From contig NZ_JAFCJX010000016.1 in the NCBI RefSeq assembly GCF_018130695.1, forward strand, positions 1 to 64,000: a stretch of 64,000 nt of DNA, given 5' to 3'. The notes under the pieces were generated by a model. It saw only the letters and a program-made list of their open reading frames with translations. It had not been told where the DNA came from and searched no databases. The translations under genes were made by a program, and so were the position numbers. Below are positions 25,272-34,193 of this stretch, in pieces; position 1 is the stretch's first letter, and each line of letters begins with the position of its first letter. This stretch comes from Bradyrhizobium jicamae (GTDB lineage Bacteria; Pseudomonadota; Alphaproteobacteria; Rhizobiales; Xanthobacteraceae).

Positions 25272-26303
25272 ATGACCCCCATGAAAAAAATCGGATTCCT
25301 CTCCTTCGGGCACTGGACGCCCTCGCCGCAATCGCAGACCCGGTCGGCTGCGGATACGCTGCTGCAATCCATCGAGCTCGCGGTCGCCGCCGAGCAATTG
25401 GGGCTGGATGGCGCCTATTACCGCGTGCATCATTTTGCGCGCCAGCTCGCTTCGCCCTTCCCGCTGCTGGCGGCGGTCGGCGCCAGGACGAAGCGGATCG
25501 AGATCGGCACCGCCGTGATCGACATGCGCTACGAGAACCCGCTCTATATGGCTGAGGATGCGGGCGCGGCCGACCTGATCGCGGGCGGGCGGCTGCAGCT
25601 CGGCATCAGCCGCGGTTCGCCCGAGCAGGTGATCGATGGCTGGCGCTATTTCGGCTATCAGCCCGCCGAGGGCCAGAGCGACGCCGACATGGGGCGGCGC
25701 CATGCCGAGGTGTTCCTCGACGTGATCCGCGGCGAGGGTTTTGCGCAGCCCAATCCGCAGCCGATGTTTCCCAATCCGCCGGGCCTGCTGCGGCTCGAGC
25801 CGCACTCCGAGGGCTTGCGCGAACGCATCTGGTGGGGCGCGGGCTCGAACGCCACGGCGGTGTGGGCGGCGAAGCTCGGGCTGAACCTGCAGAGCTCGAC
25901 CCTGAAGAACGACGAGACCGGCGAGCCCTTCCACATCCAGCAGGCCGCGCAGATCCGCGCCTACCGCGCGGCGTGGAAGGAAGCGGGCCACGGCCGCACG
26001 CCGCGGGTCTCGGTCAGCCGCAGCATCTTCGCCCTCGTCGACGATCGCGACCGCGCCTATTTCGGGCGCGGCGGCGACGAGGAAGACCAGATCGGCTTCA
26101 TCGATCCTCGCACCCGCGCGATCTTCGGCCGCAGCTACGCGGCCGAGCCGGACAGACTGATCGAACAATTGAGGGCGGATGAGGCGATCGCCGAGGCCGA
26201 CACGCTGCTGCTGACCGTGCCCAACCAGCTCGGCGTCGCCTACAACGCTCATGTGATCGAGGCGATCCTGACTCACGTCGCGCCGGGACTCGGCTGGCGC
26301 TGA
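25272..26303 (+). CDS. Luciferase-like (LLM) flavin-dependent monooxygenase
   Basis: A 343-aa member of the bacterial luciferase superfamily. It has the family N-terminus (KIGFLSFGHWTPSP), a barrel strand with RIEIGTAVIDMRYENPLYMA and the characteristic LQLGISRGSPEQV. Such enzymes use FMNH2 or F420 to oxidise aldehydes, ketones, sulfonates or amines. A start nine bases downstream (MKKIGFLS) is equally possible. It converges on an Old-Yellow-Enzyme-type gene. No flavin reductase partner lies next to it. Confidence 0.82.
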   Translation: MTPMKKIGFLSFGHWTPSPQSQTRSAADTLLQSIELAVAAEQLGLDGAYYRVHHFARQLASPFPLLAAVGARTKRIEIGTAVIDMRYENPLYMAEDAGAADLIAGGRLQLGISRGSPEQVIDGWRYFGYQPAEGQSDADMGRRHAEVFLDVIRGEGFAQPNPQPMFPNPPGLLRLEPHSEGLRERIWWGAGSNATAVWAAKLGLNLQSSTLKNDETGEPFHIQQAAQIRAYRAAWKEAGHGRTPRVSVSRSIFALVDDRDRAYFGRGGDEEDQIGFIDPRTRAIFGRSYAAEPDRLIEQLRADEAIAEADTLLLTVPNQLGVAYNAHVIEAILTHVAPGLGWR

Positions 26304-26309
26304 ACTGCG

Positions 26310-27410
26310 TCAGCTCAGCGTCGCGAGCGCGCTCTTTTCGAACGGCAGCAGGTCGTCGCTGCGGCCATCGCGGATCTTGACCAGCCATTGCGGGTCCTGC
26401 AGCAGCGCGCGGCCGACGGCGACGAGATCGAATTCGTCGCGATCGAGCCGGCGGATCAGCTCATCGAGCGAGGCCGGGCGCGAGCTCTCGCCGCCGAAGG
26501 CCGCGACGAACTCGCCGGTCAGGCCGACCGAGCCGACGGTGATGGTCGGCACGCCCGTCAGCTTCTTGGCCCAGCCCGCGAAATTGAGGTCCGAGCCTTC
26601 GAACTCCGGCTCCCAGAATCTTCGCTGCGAGCAATGCAGGATGTCGGTGCCGGCGTCGACCAGCGGCTTCAGCCAGGCTTCGAGCGCCTGCGGCGTGTCG
26701 GCGAGCTTCACCGCAAAATCCTGCTGCTTCCACTGGCTGATGCGCAGCACGATCGGATAATCCGGGCCCACCGCATTGCGCACGGCGCGGACGATGTCGG
26801 CGGCAAAGCGTGCGCGGCCGGGCAGGTGCCTAGCCCCATAGGCATCCTCGCGCTGGTTGGTGCCGTCCCAGAAGAACTGGTCGATCAGATAGCCATGGGC
26901 GCCGTGCAGCTCGACGGCGTCGAAGCCGAGAGTCTTCGCGGCAAGCGCGGCATCGGCGAAGGCACGAATGGCGTCCGCGACATCCACATCGCTCATGGGA
27001 TCGCCAAAGGGCTTGCCGGGGCGCGACAGGCCGGACGGGCTGTCATAGGCGCCGGCTGGCGACCAGATCGGGTCACGGGTGCGAATGCCCCCGACATGCC
27101 AGAGCTGCGGCGCCATCAGCCCGCCCGCCGCATGCACCTGATCGATCACGCGCCCCCAAGCCGCAAGCTCCTTCTCGCCATGGAAGCGCGGCACGTTGGG
27201 ATCATTCAGCGAGGCCGGCCGATCAACGCCCGTGCCTTCGGAGATGATGAAGCCGACCTGGCCCTCGGCGCGGCGGCGATAGTACTGCGCGACGTCGCCC
27301 GTCGCGACACCGCCCGGCGAGAACGAGCGCGTCATCGGCGCCATCACGACGCGGTTCGGCAGGCGCAGGCCCTTCAACTGAAAGGGCCGGAACAGCACAT
27401 CGGGCGACAT
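26310..27410 (-). CDS. NADH:flavin oxidoreductase (Old Yellow Enzyme family)
   Basis: A 366-aa FMN-dependent ene-reductase. It has LFRPFQLKGLRLPNRVVMAP at the N-terminus, the active-site region of the family (ELHGAHGYLIDQFFWDGTNQ, then REDAYGG-like REDAYGARH) and late FMN-binding residues in VGRALLQDPQW. It reduces activated C=C bonds of enones, nitro-olefins or nitrate esters. ATG 27410 is preferred (GGGGAA upstream) over a longer frame. It converges with the luciferase-like gene at 6-bp spacing. A palindromic repeat sits upstream of its promoter. Confidence 0.88.
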   Translation of the reverse strand: MSPDVLFRPFQLKGLRLPNRVVMAPMTRSFSPGGVATGDVAQYYRRRAEGQVGFIISEGTGVDRPASLNDPNVPRFHGEKELAAWGRVIDQVHAAGGLMAPQLWHVGGIRTRDPIWSPAGAYDSPSGLSRPGKPFGDPMSDVDVADAIRAFADAALAAKTLGFDAVELHGAHGYLIDQFFWDGTNQREDAYGARHLPGRARFAADIVRAVRNAVGPDYPIVLRISQWKQQDFAVKLADTPQALEAWLKPLVDAGTDILHCSQRRFWEPEFEGSDLNFAGWAKKLTGVPTITVGSVGLTGEFVAAFGGESSRPASLDELIRRLDRDEFDLVAVGRALLQDPQWLVKIRDGRSDDLLPFEKSALATLS

Positions 27411-27521
27411 CAATATTCCCCGCTCAACTTGATATGGACGGTCATACCCGGGATCAGGGTCGGAAGCGAGAGCAAGGCGCGGCAGATTCATGCCGAGAGA
27501 ACGCGGCCGCTTATCATTTGG

Positions 27522-27618
27522 GTGTCGTCGCCCGCGGATGCGGGTGATCCCGCGGCCTATCGGTTCACATGCAACCGTCTCTGGAATACTGGATCACCCG
27601 CATGCGCGGGTGATGACA
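27522..27618. repeat. Palindromic repeat, copy 1 of 2
   Basis: The element starts GTGTCGTCGCCCGCG and ends CACCCGCATGCGCGGGTGATGACA, each end a palindrome around GCATGC-like centres, with CTCTGGAATACTGGATC in the middle. A second copy lies at 49021-49124. Relative to that copy, this one lacks about seven bases between the first palindrome and CGCGGCCTATCGG. The 27411-27681 gap holds nothing else. Confidence 0.75.
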
Positions 27619-27681
27619 GCGCGGGTGAGCTGTTGACAACTCACGCCGAAACAACCCAGCCGCCAGACCGAGAGAGCGAAG

Positions 27682-28383
27682 TTATCGCCCCAGCATCTTC
27701 CCGATGCCGGCCAGACCGACGCGCAGGAACGGGTCGGAATGGACATAGAAATATTTGACGCCGCGCTCCAGCCAGAATGGCAATTCATCCGACGTCACCA
27801 GCGTGCCTGCAACTTTACCGGCGGCGCGGATCTTCCTGACTGCGAGCTCGACCCGCTCCGTCACGGCCTGCGGCCGGGGCTGCCCGAACGGCGGAGCCGG
27901 CGGATAGCCCATGTTCTGCGAGAGGTCGCCGGGCCCGATGAAGAAGACGTCGACGCCTTCCACCGCGAGCATGGCCTCGAGATCGTCGATCGCCTTGGGC
28001 GTCTCGATCATGGCGATGACGAGCCGCTTCTCGTGATCGGCGGGGCAGGCATAGCGCACCGCATCGACGATGGCGCGCGCCTGCTCCGCGGTATCGACCA
28101 TCGGCACCATCAACCCGTCGGCGCCGGCGTTGAGATAGCGGATCAGGAGCGGCCGCTCATGCGCGTGCGGACGAACGATCGCAGCGCCCCCGGCGCCGCG
28201 GATCGCCTGCGCGGTGACGCGCACGTCCTCAAAGCTCCAAGTGCCGTGCTCGCAATCGACGAAGATCGCGTCCGCACCGAGCTCGACCAGGCGGACTGCC
28301 AGTCCCGATGACGCATGATGCGGCGTGAGCATCGTGATCGCCTCGCCCTTGGCGAGACGTTCGCGCAATTTGGCTCCGTTCAT
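27682..28383 (-). CDS. HpcH/HpaI-family aldolase/citrate lyase
   Basis: A 233-aa class II metal-dependent aldolase. It shows DAIFVDCEHGTWSFEDV (active-site metal Glu), AAIVRPHAHERPLLIRYLNA, GLMVPMVDTAEQA, the metal-binding Glu of VIAMIETPKAI and FFIGPGDLSQNMG. The family cleaves 4-hydroxy-2-oxo acids to pyruvate plus an aldehyde. The ATG at 28383 has GAGAGGA upstream; an in-frame TTG two codons earlier is less likely. It is the last gene of hyuA-hyuB-SDR-aldolase, which suggests the pathway ends in retro-aldol cleavage. Confidence 0.87.
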   Translation of the reverse strand: MNGAKLRERLAKGEAITMLTPHHASSGLAVRLVELGADAIFVDCEHGTWSFEDVRVTAQAIRGAGGAAIVRPHAHERPLLIRYLNAGADGLMVPMVDTAEQARAIVDAVRYACPADHEKRLVIAMIETPKAIDDLEAMLAVEGVDVFFIGPGDLSQNMGYPPAPPFGQPRPQAVTERVELAVRKIRAAGKVAGTLVTSDELPFWLERGVKYFYVHSDPFLRVGLAGIGKMLGR

Positions 28384-28396
28384 GGACAATCCTCTC

Positions 28397-29194
28397 TCAA
28401 GACTTCGGCTTCAGGCCTTCGGGCGCGCCGACCCAGCGCGCCACCTCGATGTCCGCCGATGTATCGCGCATGAAGGTCGGGCAAATGTGCAGCTCGGGAA
28501 TCATGGCGCCCTTCTGCAGGCTGGCGCAGAGCAGCACCGCGCGCGCGACGTCGTGCGGATTGAGCATCACCGCCCGCTCGCCTTCGAGCGGCGGCCGGGC
28601 GCGGTTGTCCATGATCGGCGTGTCGGTCTCGCCGGGCAGGATGGTCGTCGCGCGGATGCCCTGGTTGCGGTAGGTGTTGTGCAGGAAGCTCATGAAATTC
28701 TTCACGCCGGCCTTGGCCGCGCCATAGGCCGCGCCGCCGAGCAGGTTCGGATTGACCACCGCGAGCGAAGAGACCGTGATGATGGTGCCTTCCTTCCTCG
28801 CAAGCATGTCTTCCAGCACGGCCTGGGTCAGGTTGAAGACCCCGGTGAGATTGACGTTCACCGTGGCGTTCCACTCGGCTTCGCTGAGGAAGCGCGCATT
28901 CAGCACCTTGCTGGCGCTGCCGGCATTGTTGACGAGAATGTCAATCGTCCCGACATTGCGCTTGGCCCAGGCCACCGTCTCCAGGATCGCCTCACGCGAC
29001 GCCACATCCAGCACATGAGCGACGGCCTTGCCGCCGGCCTTCTCGATGACCGTGACGACGTCCCTTAGCGGATCGATCCGTCGTCCGGTCAGGACGACCG
29101 TTGCGCCCTCCTGCGCCAGCAGGATCGCGGTCTCGCGCCCGATGCCGGTTCCGGCACCGGTGACGAGTGCGATCTTTCCATCGAGCAGACCCAT
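28397..29194 (-). CDS. Short-chain dehydrogenase/reductase
   Basis: A 265-aa classical SDR with TGAGTGIGRETA at the N-terminus, NNAG near residue 90, and the catalytic Ser and YGAAK pair (VSSLAVVNPNLLGGAAYGAA, then KAG). It oxidises or reduces a hydroxyl or keto group with NAD(P). It is the third gene of the hyuA-hyuB-SDR-aldolase operon, 7 bp after hyuB and 13 bp before the aldolase. The substrate is probably the open-chain product of the HyuAB reaction, by inference from position. Confidence 0.88.
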   Translation of the reverse strand: MGLLDGKIALVTGAGTGIGRETAILLAQEGATVVLTGRRIDPLRDVVTVIEKAGGKAVAHVLDVASREAILETVAWAKRNVGTIDILVNNAGSASKVLNARFLSEAEWNATVNVNLTGVFNLTQAVLEDMLARKEGTIITVSSLAVVNPNLLGGAAYGAAKAGVKNFMSFLHNTYRNQGIRATTILPGETDTPIMDNRARPPLEGERAVMLNPHDVARAVLLCASLQKGAMIPELHICPTFMRDTSADIEVARWVGAPEGLKPKS

Positions 29195-29201
29195 GATGTT
29201 C

Positions 29202-30884
29202 CTATTCGGCGGCAGTCGCCGCCACGCTTGAGCGCTGATAGCCGTAAATCTGCCTCGCCGCCGCAGGCGTGATCAAGCCTTCGGCAAGGTCGAGCTCGAT
29301 CGCCGCCGCCGCGCGCTCGGCTGTGCGTCCCCATCCGCCGCCGCCGGGCGTCTCGACCTCCAGGCGATCGCCTGTCTTCAGCACCACCTTGCCCTTGGGA
29401 AATTGCGGCTCGCCATTCCGGTACACCTTGCCGGCGCTGCCGGACTTGCCGCCGACCACGCCGAAACAGGGATGGCGCACGCGCTCCGACGCCAGGTAGA
29501 TGTTCATCGGGTTGCGCCCGAGATTGCGCAGCACGACGCGCTGGCCGAGGCCGCCGCGGCTCTTGCCGGCGCCGCCGGAGTCCGGGATCAGCTCCTTGCA
29601 CTCGGTGAGCGCGGGCACCGCGATCTCGAACATCTCGATCGCCGTCACCTTGCAATTGGACGGGAAGCTCAGCGTATCAAGACCGTCGAATTCAGCGCGG
29701 GCGCCCTGCCCGCCGTGAAAATTCTGCACCGAGCCGTATTGCGACCCGTCATCACGCCGTCCGACGCAATTGGCGGCCCAGATCGGCGCACCGCCGCTGT
29801 CGCCCATCACCTTATTCGGCACCACGCCTTCCAACGCTTTGAAGATCAGCGACGGAATCACATGCCCGATCAGGTTGCGCGAATTGCCCGCCGTCCATTC
29901 CTCGGGATTGAGGATCGAGCCGAGCGGCGCCTCATCCGTGATCGGCGTGATGCAGCCTTCGTTGTTCGGCGTATCCGGATCGAGCAGGCATTTCAGCGCA
30001 TAGACCGAATGGGCGTAACGGTAATTGGTGCGACAGTTGATCGAGTGAAGGATCTGCTCTGATGTCCCGCTATAGTCGACGTGAATCGAATCGTCGCGGA
30101 CGATCACGGCGGCCTTGAGCGTCACGTCAGTATCGTAGCCGTCGAGCAGAACCTCGGCGCTGTAGGTGCCGTTCGGCCATTGCCGGATCGCACGACGGGT
30201 CTGCGCCTCGGAGCGGGTGTGGATCGCGTCGGCGAGCTCATCGATGCCGTCGAGATCGTATTCGTCGAGGAATTTGACCAGTTCGCGGCCCATCACGTTG
30301 TTGGCCGCGACCATGGATTCGAGATCGCCCATCACCTCGGTCGGCAGGCGAACCGAGGCAGCGATGATGTCGAGCACATCCTGGTTGGGAACGCCGGCCT
30401 TGTGCAGCTTCACGATCGGGAAGCGAATGCCTTCCTCGAAGATGTCGCTGGCCTCGGAATGCAGGGGCGCGCCGCCGATGTCGGGCAGGTGCGCGATCGA
30501 GCCGGCATAGGCCACGACCTTGCCGTTCTTGAAGATCGGCGTGATCATGGTGACATCGGGCAGATGGCCGGTGCCGATCTCGGGATCGTTGGTGGCGAGC
30601 ACGTCGCCCTCTTGCAACGTCCCGGCGGGAAATTTCGGCAGGAAGTATTTCTGCGCGGCGACCGGCAGCGAGGTGATGAACACCGGGATCGACCAGGTGC
30701 ATTGCGCCAGCGCGCGGCCGCGGCTGTCGAGCAGCACGGTCACATAGTCGTGGTTCTCGCGCACGATCGGCGAGAACGCGGTGCGGCCGAGCACGATGTC
30801 GGCCTGGTCGGCGATGAAGATCAATCGATTCCACATCACCTGCAGATTGATGGGATCGTTGAAATCGGCAGCATTCACGGACAT
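29202..30884 (-). CDS. hyuB: Hydantoinase B / 5-oxoprolinase subunit-B-like protein
   Basis: A 560-aa HyuB/OplahB-type subunit. It has family phrases such as NRLIFIADQADIVLGRTAFS, NDPEIGTGHLPDVTMITPIF, MGDSGGAPIW and a C-terminal GGKSGSAGKVYRNG and TPGGGGWG. With HyuA it forms an ATP-dependent amidase that opens hydantoin, oxoproline, N-methylhydantoin or, in related enzymes, carboxylates a ketone such as acetophenone or acetone. ATG 30884 follows GAGGACGAC, 13 bp after the hyuA stop. The exact substrate cannot be fixed from sequence alone. Confidence 0.88.
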   Translation of the reverse strand: MSVNAADFNDPINLQVMWNRLIFIADQADIVLGRTAFSPIVRENHDYVTVLLDSRGRALAQCTWSIPVFITSLPVAAQKYFLPKFPAGTLQEGDVLATNDPEIGTGHLPDVTMITPIFKNGKVVAYAGSIAHLPDIGGAPLHSEASDIFEEGIRFPIVKLHKAGVPNQDVLDIIAASVRLPTEVMGDLESMVAANNVMGRELVKFLDEYDLDGIDELADAIHTRSEAQTRRAIRQWPNGTYSAEVLLDGYDTDVTLKAAVIVRDDSIHVDYSGTSEQILHSINCRTNYRYAHSVYALKCLLDPDTPNNEGCITPITDEAPLGSILNPEEWTAGNSRNLIGHVIPSLIFKALEGVVPNKVMGDSGGAPIWAANCVGRRDDGSQYGSVQNFHGGQGARAEFDGLDTLSFPSNCKVTAIEMFEIAVPALTECKELIPDSGGAGKSRGGLGQRVVLRNLGRNPMNIYLASERVRHPCFGVVGGKSGSAGKVYRNGEPQFPKGKVVLKTGDRLEVETPGGGGWGRTAERAAAAIELDLAEGLITPAAARQIYGYQRSSVAATAAE

Positions 30885-30897
30885 GGCGTCGTCGTCC

Positions 30898-32964
30898 TCA
30901 GGCGATGTTGATCACGAGATTGCCGTTGATGTCGACATGCGCCGTACCGCTCGGCCCGACAACGGCGGTCGACTCCCGCTGCTCGACGATCGCAGGTCCC
31001 TGGATCGCTTCGCCGACCGGCAGCTTGTAGTGATCGTAAACCGGCGTCTCGACGAAGCCGCCGCGCTCGCTGAAATAGACCGCGCGCGTGCCTTTCTTGG
31101 CATCAGCAGCATGCCGCGTGTGCGGGCGGGTGACTTGAGCCTTCTCGCCGCTGGAACGCAGACGCCAGGTGATCACCTCGACGGACGAGCCCGCGACGGT
31201 GCGGCCGAACAGTTCGCGATAGAGCTTGTAGAAATTGCCGAGCAGTTGCTCGAAGAATTGCGCGCGCGGCAGGCTGCGATCGGGCAACGTCACCGTGATC
31301 TCATGCCCCTGACCGACATGACGCATGTCGACCGTGTAAGTGTTCGTGATCGTCTCCGGCGCAACGCCGGCGGCGCGGACCACTTCCGCGCCTTGCGCGG
31401 AGAGATCGCCGAGCAGCCGATCCATCGCCTCAAAATCCCAATTGTCGACCTGCATCGGGAAGCTCGCGGAGAGATCGACCGCGACCGGAGCGATCAGCAG
31501 GCCGATCGCCGAGGTGACGCCGGCGCCGGTCGGGCAGATGATGCGCTTGATGCCGAGCTTGCGCGCGATGCCATAGGCGTGCACGGGGCCGGCGCCACCG
31601 AACGCGACCATCGGCAGGCTGCGCGGATCGACGCCGAGATCGGTCGCATGCACCGCGGCCGCCTTGCTCATGGATTCATTGACGAGATCGTGGATGCCGA
31701 AGGCGCAGCGGGGAACGCTGACGTCGAGCGAGGCTGCGAGCTTCGTCATCGCCGTAAGTGCCGCGTCCTTCGACACCTTGAACGAGCCACCGACGAAGGA
31801 TTCGGTGCCCATATAGCCGAGCAGAATGTCGGCATCGGTCACGGTCGGCTCGGTGCCGCCGCGCTGGTACGCGGCCGGTCCCGGCATCGCGCCCGCCGAG
31901 CGCGGGCCGACGTCGAGCAGGCCGAGCGGATTCTTAGCCGCGATCGAGCCACCGCCGGCGCCGATCTCGATCATCCGAATCGACTGGATTTTTAGCGGAA
32001 AGCCCGAGCCCTTGCGGAAGCGATGATAGTGCGCGACCTCGAGGTCGGTGCCGACCGTCGGCTCGCCATTCGGGATCAGGCACAGCTTTGCGGTGGTGCC
32101 GCCCATGTCAAAGGACAGCACGCTGCCTTCGCCGGCGATGCGGCCGAATTCGGCGGCAGCGACCGCGCCGGCGGCCGGGCCCGATTCAATCAGGCGCACC
32201 GGCAACTCCGCGGCGCGGCTGCTCGGCACCAGACCGCCCGACGAGGTCATCCACAGCACCTGGCGATTGATGCCCTTGGCCGCAAACTCGCGTTCGAGAT
32301 GGGCGACGTGGCCGGACATCTGCGGCCGGGTATAGGCGTTGACGACGGTGGTCGAGGCGCGATCGAACTCGCGGACTTCCGGACAGACTTCTGAGGACAG
32401 TGACACGAAGATATCGGGATCCTCTTCGCGCAGCAGCGCCGCGATGCGCTGCTCATGGTCAGGGTATTTGTAGGCGTGCAGCAGGCAGACGGCGACGGAC
32501 TTGATGCCCTCGTGGCGCAAGCGGCCGGCGATCTCGCGGACCGTGTCCTCTTCCAGCGCCGTGATCACCTCGCCATCGGCGGACATCCGCTCGACCGCGC
32601 CAAAGCTGTTGGCGCGCGTCACCAGCGGGTCGGGATATTTCAAGTTCAGATCGTAGAGATCGTAGCGCCCCTCGTTGCGGATGCGCAGCATGTCCTGGAA
32701 ACCGGCCGTCGAGATGAAGCCGGTCTTGACGCCCTTGCGCTCCAGCACTGCATTGGTGACCACGGTGGTCGCACCGAGCACCTGAAGATGATCGAGATCG
32801 ACGACGTCGCCGAATTCCGCGAGCAGTTCGGAGACGCCGCGAACCACGGCCTCGGCCGGATTGGCCGGCGTGCTCAGCACCTTGTGGAGATGCAGCTCGC
32901 CCCTGTCGTCGAGCAGCGCGAAATCGGTGAAGGTTCCCCCGGTGTCGAATGCGAGCTTGGCCAT
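30898..32964 (-). CDS. hyuA: Hydantoinase A / 5-oxoprolinase subunit-A-like protein
   Basis: A 688-aa HyuA/OplahA-type ATPase subunit of the acetate-kinase/Hsp70 fold. It starts MAKLAFDTGGTFTDFALLDD, has LGATTVVTNAVLERKG, a DxGGTTAK phosphate motif (SFDMGGTTAKLCL) and the late FGGAGPVHA and PTGAGVTSAIG. It works with HyuB in ATP-coupled ring opening or carboxylation. I chose ATG 32964 because GAGGAAACAG precedes it. It leads a four-gene operon and diverges from nothing: the LysR gene at 33163-34104 lies upstream on the same strand. Confidence 0.9.
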   Translation of the reverse strand: MAKLAFDTGGTFTDFALLDDRGELHLHKVLSTPANPAEAVVRGVSELLAEFGDVVDLDHLQVLGATTVVTNAVLERKGVKTGFISTAGFQDMLRIRNEGRYDLYDLNLKYPDPLVTRANSFGAVERMSADGEVITALEEDTVREIAGRLRHEGIKSVAVCLLHAYKYPDHEQRIAALLREEDPDIFVSLSSEVCPEVREFDRASTTVVNAYTRPQMSGHVAHLEREFAAKGINRQVLWMTSSGGLVPSSRAAELPVRLIESGPAAGAVAAAEFGRIAGEGSVLSFDMGGTTAKLCLIPNGEPTVGTDLEVAHYHRFRKGSGFPLKIQSIRMIEIGAGGGSIAAKNPLGLLDVGPRSAGAMPGPAAYQRGGTEPTVTDADILLGYMGTESFVGGSFKVSKDAALTAMTKLAASLDVSVPRCAFGIHDLVNESMSKAAAVHATDLGVDPRSLPMVAFGGAGPVHAYGIARKLGIKRIICPTGAGVTSAIGLLIAPVAVDLSASFPMQVDNWDFEAMDRLLGDLSAQGAEVVRAAGVAPETITNTYTVDMRHVGQGHEITVTLPDRSLPRAQFFEQLLGNFYKLYRELFGRTVAGSSVEVITWRLRSSGEKAQVTRPHTRHAADAKKGTRAVYFSERGGFVETPVYDHYKLPVGEAIQGPAIVEQRESTAVVGPSGTAHVDINGNLVINIA

Positions 32965-33162
32965 CTGTTTCCTCGGAGCGATTATCTTCGAGGGTAGGGA
33001 ATGCGGTCGCACGCGACCACCACAACTCCGATCTGCCGCCATAGGTTTTGTTTATGGCCTGTCAAAACCGGCGCGCAGCAGCAACGGACCCGTTTTACGG
33101 CCAACAAAAAAACGAAAACAACCCCATGCACAGTAGAACGGCCGCGGCCGCAGCTGTGTTGC

Positions 33163-34104
33163 TCAGACCGCGCGAATGCCCTGCGGATGGCTGCGCATCA
33201 GCTTCTCCACCACGGTCAGAAGCACCGAGCGCGTGGCCAGCGCGGGCTCCGACAGCGGCAGATGATCGGAGACGCACAGCGAGACGGTCGCCTCGATGGC
33301 GGGGCGCACCAGCCGCCGCACCTCGACGCCGGCAAAGCTCGACGCGCTGGCGGCGGCGACCGAGGCCGGCAGGATGGTCGAGCCCAGCCCTTCGGTCACG
33401 GCCGCGCCGAGCGCGGACACGGATTCGATCTCGGAGGCGACGTTCGGCGTCACCCGCGCACGCGCCAGCGACTCGTCGATCAGGCGCCGCAGGAAATGCC
33501 CCTGGCTCGGCAGCAGCAGCCTGACGTCAGCCAGCGCCGACAGCGGCAACGGCTCGTCGGCCGGCTTGTTCGCCACCGTCTCGGCGCGCGAGACGAGATA
33601 CAGTTCCTCGCGAAACAGCGGCTGCAGCTTGACGCCCTTGATCGGGCCGGAGCCGTAGATCATGGCCATGTCCATCTTGCCGGTCATGATCAGCTCGCTC
33701 AGCACGTGGCCAAAGCTGTCGTTGATGTGGACGATGATCTGCGGATGCAGCGTCGACATCTCTTTCAAGATCGGCAGCGACAACGTGCTCGACGCCGAAT
33801 AGGTCGCCAGGCCGATCGAGACCCGCCCGGCCAGCGCCTTGGTCGATTGATCGATGTCGATCTGCGCCTGCTCAATCTGCTTCAGCAGCAATTGCGCATG
33901 GCGGTAGAGGATCAGGCCGGCTTCGGTCGGGACGATGCCGTGATTGCTGCGCAACAGCAGCTTGTGCTTGAAGTGGCTCTCGAGCGCCGCGATCTGCTGC
34001 GACAGCGCCGGCTGCGCGGTGCGCAGCAGGCCGGCGGCGCGCGAGACGCTGCCGGCATCGACGACTTTGACGAAGCTCTTCAGCTTCCTGAAATCGACGC
34101 TCAT
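33163..34104 (-). CDS. LysR-family regulator, Nac/Cbl-like subgroup
   Basis: A 313-aa LysR protein whose N-terminus (MSVDFRKLKSFVKVVDAGSV, then AQPALSQQIAALESHFKHKL) is close to the Nac-like regulators often linked to nitrogen and tripartite or amino-acid transport. It sits between the aminotransferase/ABC block and hyuA on the same strand, with 198 bp before hyuA. It may control one or both blocks. A diverged promoter arrangement is absent, so its targets are inferred from position. Confidence 0.87.
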   Translation of the reverse strand: MSVDFRKLKSFVKVVDAGSVSRAAGLLRTAQPALSQQIAALESHFKHKLLLRSNHGIVPTEAGLILYRHAQLLLKQIEQAQIDIDQSTKALAGRVSIGLATYSASSTLSLPILKEMSTLHPQIIVHINDSFGHVLSELIMTGKMDMAMIYGSGPIKGVKLQPLFREELYLVSRAETVANKPADEPLPLSALADVRLLLPSQGHFLRRLIDESLARARVTPNVASEIESVSALGAAVTEGLGSTILPASVAAASASSFAGVEVRRLVRPAIEATVSLCVSDHLPLSEPALATRSVLLTVVEKLMRSHPQGIRAV

Positions 34105-34193
34105 GTGTCGAACGCTGGTCCTGAAAACACGCTGCTGACCAGCACTATCCTTTATCTAGCCCGTTGATTTCAATCGGTTTCATAGCTTCCCGC